From Mytilus californianus (lineage: Eukaryota > Mollusca > Bivalvia > Mytilida > Mytilidae), in NCBI RefSeq assembly GCF_021869535.1, contig NW_026262593.1, positions 53,927,318 through 53,991,317 on the forward strand: a stretch of 64,000 nt of DNA. Reading direction: 5' to 3'. Positions 56,760 through 64,000 of the stretch are shown in pieces. A program made the translations under genes and the position numbers. Numbering within the stretch: the first letter of the stretch is position 1; each line of letters starts with the position of its first letter. The notes under the pieces are model-generated. The model was not told where the DNA came from. It worked only from the letters and a program-made list of their open reading frames with translations, and did not search any database.

Positions 56760-59700
56760 TTAAGTATGTACTTCATTTATCCTGTTTTATTCCTAACAGT
56801 AGCACATTAATGCTCAAATATCTTCTACTAAAACAATTTTATTTTGATTGAAAACGACATATTGCTAACAAATGTACACAATTACATATTATAATCTAAA
56901 GTATTCCCTTATCTTAAAACTCCAAATGGGAATTCCACAGGTTCCTTGAGCAATGCTATATATTTCAGCCAAATCTCTCTTTATGATATTCAATTATCTT
57001 AACCTGCAGACTGTAACATTGATTTGACACTCAGGTAAGCTATTTAACAGCTTTTTAATAGCTTTTACCATTAGCTGAAACACTCTCTACTACCACCAAC
57101 GGGTACATGCTGTAAAGACAGAGAAAGGCTTGTTGATTGCAAATCACTTATCCGGCTGGTGGACCACTATAGTCAGAACAGCTGTATGAACTCTGCATTA
57201 TAATAAGTGTTTTCAGATTTTAAATTTCAAAACTTTAAAAACAGTTATAGATTTCTAATTCCTTTTTTAGTTTGCTATGAAGTACAGGTTGTGCTCATTG
57301 TTAAAGGCCTACGGTAACCTATACAGTGGCTTACTGCTATGTCATGTGTTCTCTGGTAGAGAGTTTTCTCATTGGCAATCATATACCACATCTTTGTATT
57401 TTCATATTCATCATACAAAAGTTTATTGAATTTATAGATTCGTTTAATGTCCGTGTTGATTATATAGCATCCAGAGCAATCGGTAATCCTCGGGTGAATC
57501 CGCTACTCCCCGCAATCGGCCGAGTTGTGACAAATGCACCCAGAGAGCACATTATCTGTTTTACATTGTAGCTTGTCAACCATGTGATAATTGTGTTGCT
57601 GAGTAACATGTAGGGTTAATTATAAAAGCTCTTCGAAAGCAACATTTTCTATATGTTTTACCTCTCGTTTATTTAGAATTAGTAGTAGTATAAATATACC
57701 ATTGAAAATGTATTCTAAGGTCAATTGTCGCCGTAAATGAAAGAAAACTACGCTGATCTTTGGTATGAGGTTTTTATTTACCGTGGTGGACAAAATGTGG
57801 TAATACGGAAAGATATTCTGCTTATTAAACCAAAAACTATAAAACTGGTATTTGTTGCTTCTCTGGTACGCACTCGCCTTTTCGAAGTAACCTAAAGACT
57901 GGTTGGCGCGATTGTTTCACAGTAGGATGCGGACATCTAACTCGTGAGGTGGCGCTCAAAGTCCAATACAAAGGAGCGTGCATGTTTATATAGAATAACA
58001 TTTACATGTTCTGGTCCTGTATATGTCGTATTGACTGCAGGACATGATACACATTATCGTTTTGTTAGAACAGTGTGTGTCCTTTTACTTTTGTATACAA
58101 AATAAGGAGACGGGGTATGATTGTTAATGAATGTATCTCTATTTTTAATTATTCATTTTGCCATTAGAAACAAGATAATGCGTATTTTGAAACTAACAAT
58201 TTATCAATACAGACAATAGAAGCTCGTCCATGTCTATCAAGCAGCCGAGTTGTGAAAAGTACAAGTTGTGTTTTGTGTCAAATTTAGATGATTGTGAATT
58301 TTCAATGCCATTTGTTCACTGCTTGTACATATATAATAGATAGGAATAGAAACAAATCAATATTCAAAATATATTTAAGTCTTTATGTTTATACCTTCAA
58401 TTTAAAAACAACTTAGAAACTATAGGTAGTTGCAGCGGTTATTTATTTGTTCCGTCCAATGGTATGCTTACTGTTTTTCCTCCTATTTTTTCGAGCTTTG
58501 AGGATGCAATAAAAGCGATGCTTGAGTTTTGTAAATTAACTATTTCGTTCCCACAAGCAAGTTGTAGTCTTGAATATAAAATCATCATTGTATATATTCT
58601 GTTTCAGTTTAAGGAGGCTCGAGGGTACAAAAATTTCAGCAAAATTTTTAACATTTTTTTTTATTTCAAATTTTATTTATTACACTATTAGTTGTTACTA
58701 AATGATATGGTACAAAAATCAACAACAAAAAATCGATTTTTTTTGGCTTCAGATGACTTTTAAAATGTTTATTTATTTAAAATGCAATTTTTTGGCATTG
58801 AAATTGAAATGTCTTTTTTAACTCATCGGTGACCTATATTTTTTATTATTTTTTTCAAATGAGCTGTACTTAAACTAAACAATTGTAAAATTTAGCGATT
58901 TCTGTAATTTAGTTCTGTTTTTATTTCGATATTACCTCTATTTCTCTTATTAGTTCAACAGAAAAAAAGTGCCTCAACAAAAATGCATGCTTCTTTCGCA
59001 AGCAGATTGTGAGCTTAAATGAACTATGACCCCATCTTTTAATTTTGTTTTTCTATTTAATATATGATAAAGTTCATTTATAGAAAAATATAGCGAAATC
59101 CTATATTTAAAAAAAAATAGATTTATACCCTCGAGGCCCCTTAATTATTTTTTTTATATATTTTTCCTGTAGGGACCTATTTTTATTTTAGCTTTCGATA
59201 CGGTTTTGATTTTTGTTGAAGGTCACACAGGTACACATAGTTGCGTACTTCCGCTTCATTTGATCCATGGAGCCGGATTGCTGTCTCATTGACAATTATA
59301 CTAGATCTCCTTATCTTCATATTAATTATATTTCTTTAATTAGTTGACACAATGAATGTCGTACTCGAATCAATCACACAAATCATGTAGCCATTATTAT
59401 ATTAAATTAAAAACTACAAACATCATTTTCTTGTTCCTTCAAAAAATGCATATTGGATCATTCGCTGGTGTACTCTGTACATAAATACAGGTACAACGAT
59501 AATGGCAGAAAAAATTTCAGTAAGGAGGCCCTTCGTGGGGGTGTCCAAGTAATCACATAATCACAAATATTTTGCCAATATAATCACATTTTTTTAACAA
59601 GATAATAAAAAATACAGTCCTACCATTTTTTCTGGTAATCAAATAATCACTATAAAAAAAATTCACATAATCAAAATCCCGAAGATGAGGCTCAGTGAGA

Positions 59701-59976
59701 GCGTAACAAAATTAATTGATTTTCACAATCTATATGCTTTAATTTTTCTTATTGTCTCGACGTTTGCTGACCATCACAGTGTTTTTTTTTAATCAAATTG
59801 TCTTTGATCGTGTCAATATATTTCTACTTTTTTGTCACTTTGCAGCAGACGAGAACAGTTCAATTATGCTGATTTTACGTGTAAGTATCTTTATATTGAA
59901 ATTTGTGTGTTAGTACTGCATCGTGTAAATTAAAGAACGTTATTCATGCAGTGTATTAGATAAGAAGTACACAAAA

Positions 59977-60775
59977 TGTATATATATATATATATATATA
60001 TGGCAGTCAGCAGGGTTTAAGAACATCAGTTGTTCGACCTGCTAGTCAAATGCGTTTTGTTAAAATATACTTTTTCAATTTTTTGGTCTTTTGGAAAATG
60101 TTGTTTGTGCTGTATTTAGACCCCTCTACCAAGAAATTTGTTTTGCATGCACACGTATAAAAATTGCGGTTTTTATCCAATGCAATCATAGGTTTGAACG
60201 TTGTTTCCAATTTAGACTTGTTTACATTTTTTCGTTTGGGCTTGTATTATATTTGCTTTCGGGTTTATATGATCCGTTCATCCTATTTCGACTCTTTCAA
60301 AATTCAAGAGTCTATCCTAAATTGAGGTAAATTATATGGCCTTCCAAATACCGATTCGATTCCTAACATCACTGAAGAGACATTAATTGTCGAAATCCGG
60401 ATATGGTGTACAAATTTTTGCACCTCATGTTTGCGGTATACCATCTTTTTCGCAAGTTTATTGTTTTCTGTTTGGTAATAAATTATTATAAGATCCATTT
60501 TGTTACATCTGGTGATCCGTTTATTTGGCAATCGCCAATGGCAGTCAGTAGGGTTTAAGAACATCAGTTGTTCGACCTGCTAGTCAAATGCGTTTTGTTA
60601 AAATATACTTTTTCACTTTTTTGGTCTTTTGGAAAATGTTGTTTGTGCTGTATTTAGACCCCTCTACCAAGAAATTTGTTTTGCATGCACACGTATAAAA
60701 ATTGCGGTTTTTATCCAACGCAATCATAGGTTTGAACGTTGTTTTCAATTTAGACTTGTATATATAGATATATAT
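59977..60775 (+). repeat. 538-bp hammerhead repeat array, one ribozyme (duplication copy B)
   Basis: The array begins after a longer TA run (59977-60001) at the same TGGCAGTCAGCAGGG point as in copy A. It contains one full unit and one partial unit, and ends at TTTAGACTTG before an interrupted TA run. It is two units (1076 bp) shorter than the copy A array, with identical end points. Confidence 0.9.
60366..60409 (+). ncRNA. hammerhead ribozyme, family 1, intact core
   Basis: ACATCA, CTGAAGA, GACA/TGTC, GAAA, ATCCGGAT, A, TGGTGT, identical to the copy A motifs. It is the only family-1 motif in this array, so a transcript of it could not release a 538-nt monomer by itself. Confidence 0.88.
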
Positions 60776-62699
60776 GGGTGAAATACAGCATTTAAAGAAA
60801 TGTTCGTACCTGCTGAAGATTTGTGGCATCCAACAATGACAGATATGATATCTACTTTTGAATGCTGTAGTTTTGTAAGTTTTGGTCTAAAATGTATGAA
60901 ATGCCAATTCCGAAAATCTTTATCATTTTTTTTATTTTCTCATGAAAAAAAAAAAAATTTGACACTCGATCGTGTGAATTCCACGAAAAACGTTGTTCTG
61001 AAAATCTAATGAAAATGCATTCTACTTACATTCCCCCCAACATGAGCAACCTAAAAATAGACGAATTTCATAAATAAAAATGGGATTGAACTTGAGTGCC
61101 TCTTTTCACAAACTTCCCTACGATATAATTGTATTATAAGTTAACGACATATTAATTTTACTCTTAAGTTATTTTACGTGAAAAGAACAGTAATTCTAAG
61201 TTTGAACGAGGGCGTTTCGGTTATACCAGTTTATATCCTTATATAAATTATGAAGGAAGAACAGCTGACTATGTAGTATGGGTTTTACTCATTGTTGAAG
61301 GCCGAACGGTGACCTATAGTTGTTAATTCTTGTGTCATTTGGTCCCTCGTGGAGAGTTGTCTCATTAGCAATCATACCACAAGTACTAGAACACACCCGC
61401 GACATCGCAGTTCTGTAACTGAATTAAAGTACCTAAGCCTTATTGTTAGCATGGATTTTTGCGTGATCCCCTGAGGGGTTTACGCTTGTATATTGGTGAA
61501 TTTTGGAAGTGTCTATGGGCCATTCGATATCCTCGGAATCATGATTCTCGGAACGGCTCGACAATGTTCGATCATTTATAGTTATCTATGTTTTTGATAT
61601 GGTCCCTCTATGGATAGACTACCACGTGACATTGTATATTTCAATAATCAAAGTTCATTTGTAGATTGGAAATTAAACTGTGACTATAAAGACTAGGCTG
61701 CAGTTTAAAAAATCGTGTACATGTTAGAACCTATTTGCCTTTTGACAAACCATATGTGTTTTTAATAATGTGAATATTTATTGAATATCAAGTATACACG
61801 ATAACGCAATTATATAATTCATACTTCGAGACGGTCCCTGTACGCGTTGTGTGTGTAACATTTCATACAGCGTGCTTTTGTGCATTGTGAAAACAAACCT
61901 GGGAATAGTTATAACTTATAATTGATATATAATGTCCCAGAATAAACTGATCATTTCTGAACGTTTATCATTTGATATTCTGTATTTCATTCATAGCATA
62001 GGATCAAGTTTAAACTGAGACTGAATATATTCTTAATAGAATATAATTAAGATTATCATATATACGTGCATTATGTCTCACAGGTTTGAACTGTCATTAC
62101 ATTATGAAAATTTCATGCAACGTATGAGCACCAATGAGAAAGGATGCGTACCCAAAGTTAGCTAAATATCTAAATTTTAAACGGTCGTGAATGAAAAATA
62201 TTTGCATGGTTTCAATTCACAAAGATTTTAAATCCCTGCATCTCACAAAAAACTTAATTAATATTTTACAATAAACATAACAAAATTTAATTACTATCAT
62301 AATGTTTATTATTTTATACTGTTTTAGTATGGATTGATAAGTCTCTGCTAATATTTTGTATAGCAATATATTCATGTAGTGGAATGTTAGACTTTCAAAG
62401 AGATTGATTTGTTAAATAAAATGTCCATTTGTAAATACTTGACGTTTGTGGTTATTGATATTATATTTTGAATTTTCGGAAAAATTTCACTGACAGAAAT
62501 GTATGTTAAATATAAAATTTCAATTCTTTTTTTTGTTTGTTTGTTTTTTAAAGTTCAACCTGACAGCATCTAAATATTTGTACTATGTCGTACGATTTTG
62601 AAAATGGTATTCATTGTGTTGACCAGTTATTTGTCACATTATCTATCACCCTGTTCATACGCATACTATCGGTTTGCGTTCACAAAAATTCCGGATAAA

Positions 62700-62732
62700 A
62701 TGTCAATGAATCCGGAGTCAAAAAAACTTGAG
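62700..62732 (+). CDS. duplicate of the candidate phospholipase first coding exon
   Basis: The ATG, the 11 codons and the donor GAG|GTGAGT are the same as at 26544-26576. Here the frame also stays open past the donor to 62933, giving 110 codons from the upstream ATG at 62604. If the copy A exon belongs to the phospholipase gene, a second phospholipase gene may lie just beyond the window. The alternative is a small unknown single-exon gene at 62604-62936 that is broken by a nonsense change in copy A. Confidence 0.25.
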
Positions 62733-63723
62733 GTGAGTATTTTGACATCCGAATGCAACTATTATATTAATATATGTGATGACGCAAATACGTATTATCA
62801 TCCAGAGTATCCTTGCGAATGCTTTCTATTTACTACTACCTGCGCAAAAATACTACGTGCATGCATAAATATTAATTTCACTGGTGAATGCGAATTTTCG
62901 CTTTTCTCATCTAAATTCAGGACACGGCAGTAAGAGCTTCACATGTGCCTTTCAAGCATGGTCATCATTACTTTTGCTATTCTGATTCTAGCTGTGTCTT
63001 CTTTTTTTTTTTGAGTCACTGTGCTATATAAACTTTGACATTTTCGAAATGCTAAGGATTTTCTACCCAAGGAATAGACTTTTTGGCCTTTTAAACTTTT
63101 ATTATTCGAGCGTCACTGATGATCCTTTGTAGACTTAACTCGCGTCTGGTGTACAACATTTTAATCTTGGTATCTTTTTATATCTACATATCTTTTTACA
63201 TAAATTGGTTCTTTTGAGAGTATGTTCAGGTATTCATAAAACTTATGAAAATAAGATATTCTTCAAAACTATGTTTTCCTGTACAATATTTGGATTGATT
63301 TAAGAAAAATCAGGAAATCCTTAAAATTTGAGATGTTTTATTAGATTATAAGTCTTTACATAAGAGGTCACAATGAAGCTGGTGTGTTACTCTCAAGAAA
63401 GATAGACGAAACCGTCTTATAATTTGCATGCCACAGAGTTTCACTTCATATGGAAATTTGACTTTAGATTTATCTATACAACATCTACCATGAGTACAGA
63501 CAGCTTCAAATGACGAATTGAGAATAATTGGAGGCATCCAGGAAACAAAATATGAAGATATGATAGACAAAATAAATGCATCCAGATTATAAAGCATTCT
63601 GAGTGCTTAAATTTATATTGCGATTGGTTTGTGCAATTTGCATTAGACATACGGTTTGTAGAAACTGGGATTTGCAAAAGGGTTATGAAAAAATGATGTA
63701 CACTCTCAAGTAATAAATAAAAT

Positions 63724-64000
63724 AGTCGAGCCCCAGTAGTCAGCACTTCTGCGCTGACATGAATTATCATTGATATGGTCATATTTATAAATTAAGTGTT
63801 TACAAAACTTTTGAAGTTTTTAAATACTAAGGCTTTTCTACCTGAAAATAGATTACCTTAGCTGTATTTGGCAAAACTTTTAGGAATTTTCGTCCTCAAT
63901 GCTCTTCAACTTCGTACTTTATTTGGCCCTTTTAACTTTTTTGGATTCGAACGTCACTGATGAGTCTTTTGTAGATGAAACGCGCGTCTGACGTAAATAC
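63724..64000 (+). repeat. family-2 hammerhead repeat (copy B), cut by window end
   Basis: It matches 27568-27844 closely. It contains the hammerhead at 63951-63994. Confidence 0.85.
63951..63994 (+). ncRNA. hammerhead ribozyme, family 2, intact core
   Basis: Stem I is ACGTCA with TGACGT, now six Watson-Crick pairs because the G of the G-T pair in copy A is an A here. CTGATGA, GTCT/AGAT, GAAA, the palindrome ACGCGCGT and the GTC cleavage site are intact. Confidence 0.88.

Larger units (their letters stand above)
56760..64000. repeat. segmental duplication, copy B (continues past the window)
   Basis: This is the direct-orientation counterpart of 19556-27844. It carries the same M1 copies, hammerhead array (fewer units), candidate phospholipase first exon and family-2 hammerhead repeats, in the same order. 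The homology is unbroken at position 64000. Confidence 0.95.

Overview
This AT-rich window looks like an animal nuclear genome. It is most likely a bivalve mollusc, and probably a mussel (Mytilus-type). The reasons are: spliced genes with GT-AG introns; many dispersed repeats that I know from mussel sequence, such as the element carrying TCTCATTGGCAATCATACC; tRNA-derived SINEs; and hammerhead-ribozyme repeats of the retrozyme type described in bivalves. The species call is inference from memory, without a database search.

Most of the 64 kb is repeats and gene-poor DNA. The one convincing functional gene is a secreted group I-like phospholipase A2 on the + strand (main exons 30494-32144, with a likely upstream exon at 29964-30018 and a possible first coding exon at 26544-26576). 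Other protein-coding traces are transposon remains: a three-exon piggyBac-type transposase pseudogene (10700-12824, -), a second piggyBac fragment (17697-17864, -), a Penelope-like GIY-YIG endonuclease region split by a TIR element (3527-4500, -), a LINE C-terminal fragment (32642-32875, +), a probable decayed Helitron with OTU-like and DUF6570-like pieces (48374-50168, +), and a frameshifted zinc-finger multicopy-family pseudogene (53980-54570, +).

Layout: 1-2980 is intergenic, with one hammerhead repeat and one full-length SINE with a 13-bp target-site duplication. 2981-8280 is a nested cluster of Penelope-type termini and arrays of a ~540-bp hammerhead repeat, bounded by TA microsatellites. 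8281-19555 holds two TTAA-flanked MITEs, the piggyBac remains and foldbacks. 19556-27844 is a segment duplicated in direct orientation at 56760-64000 (running off the window). 28000-32144 is the phospholipase locus with repeat-filled introns. 32145-56759 is repeat-rich and almost gene-free.

The most interesting content is a set of three unrelated hammerhead-type motifs. Family 1 is a 538-540-bp tandem unit with core CTGAAGA, stem II GACA/TGTC, GAAA and a palindromic stem III ATCCGGAT (arrays at 4974-6214, 7244-8149, 22773-24607, 60002-60757). Family 2 is a ~350-bp repeat with CTGATGA, GAAA and palindromic stem III ACGCGCGT (27795, 63951 and decayed copies). Family 3 lies in Penelope-type termini, with CTGATGA plus an extra A (3159, 4810, 7122). 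In all three the helix III strand is self-complementary with no room for a loop, which predicts cleavage as a dimer. The duplicated segment carries three family-1 ribozymes in one copy and one in the other, so the array length has changed by exactly two units since duplication.
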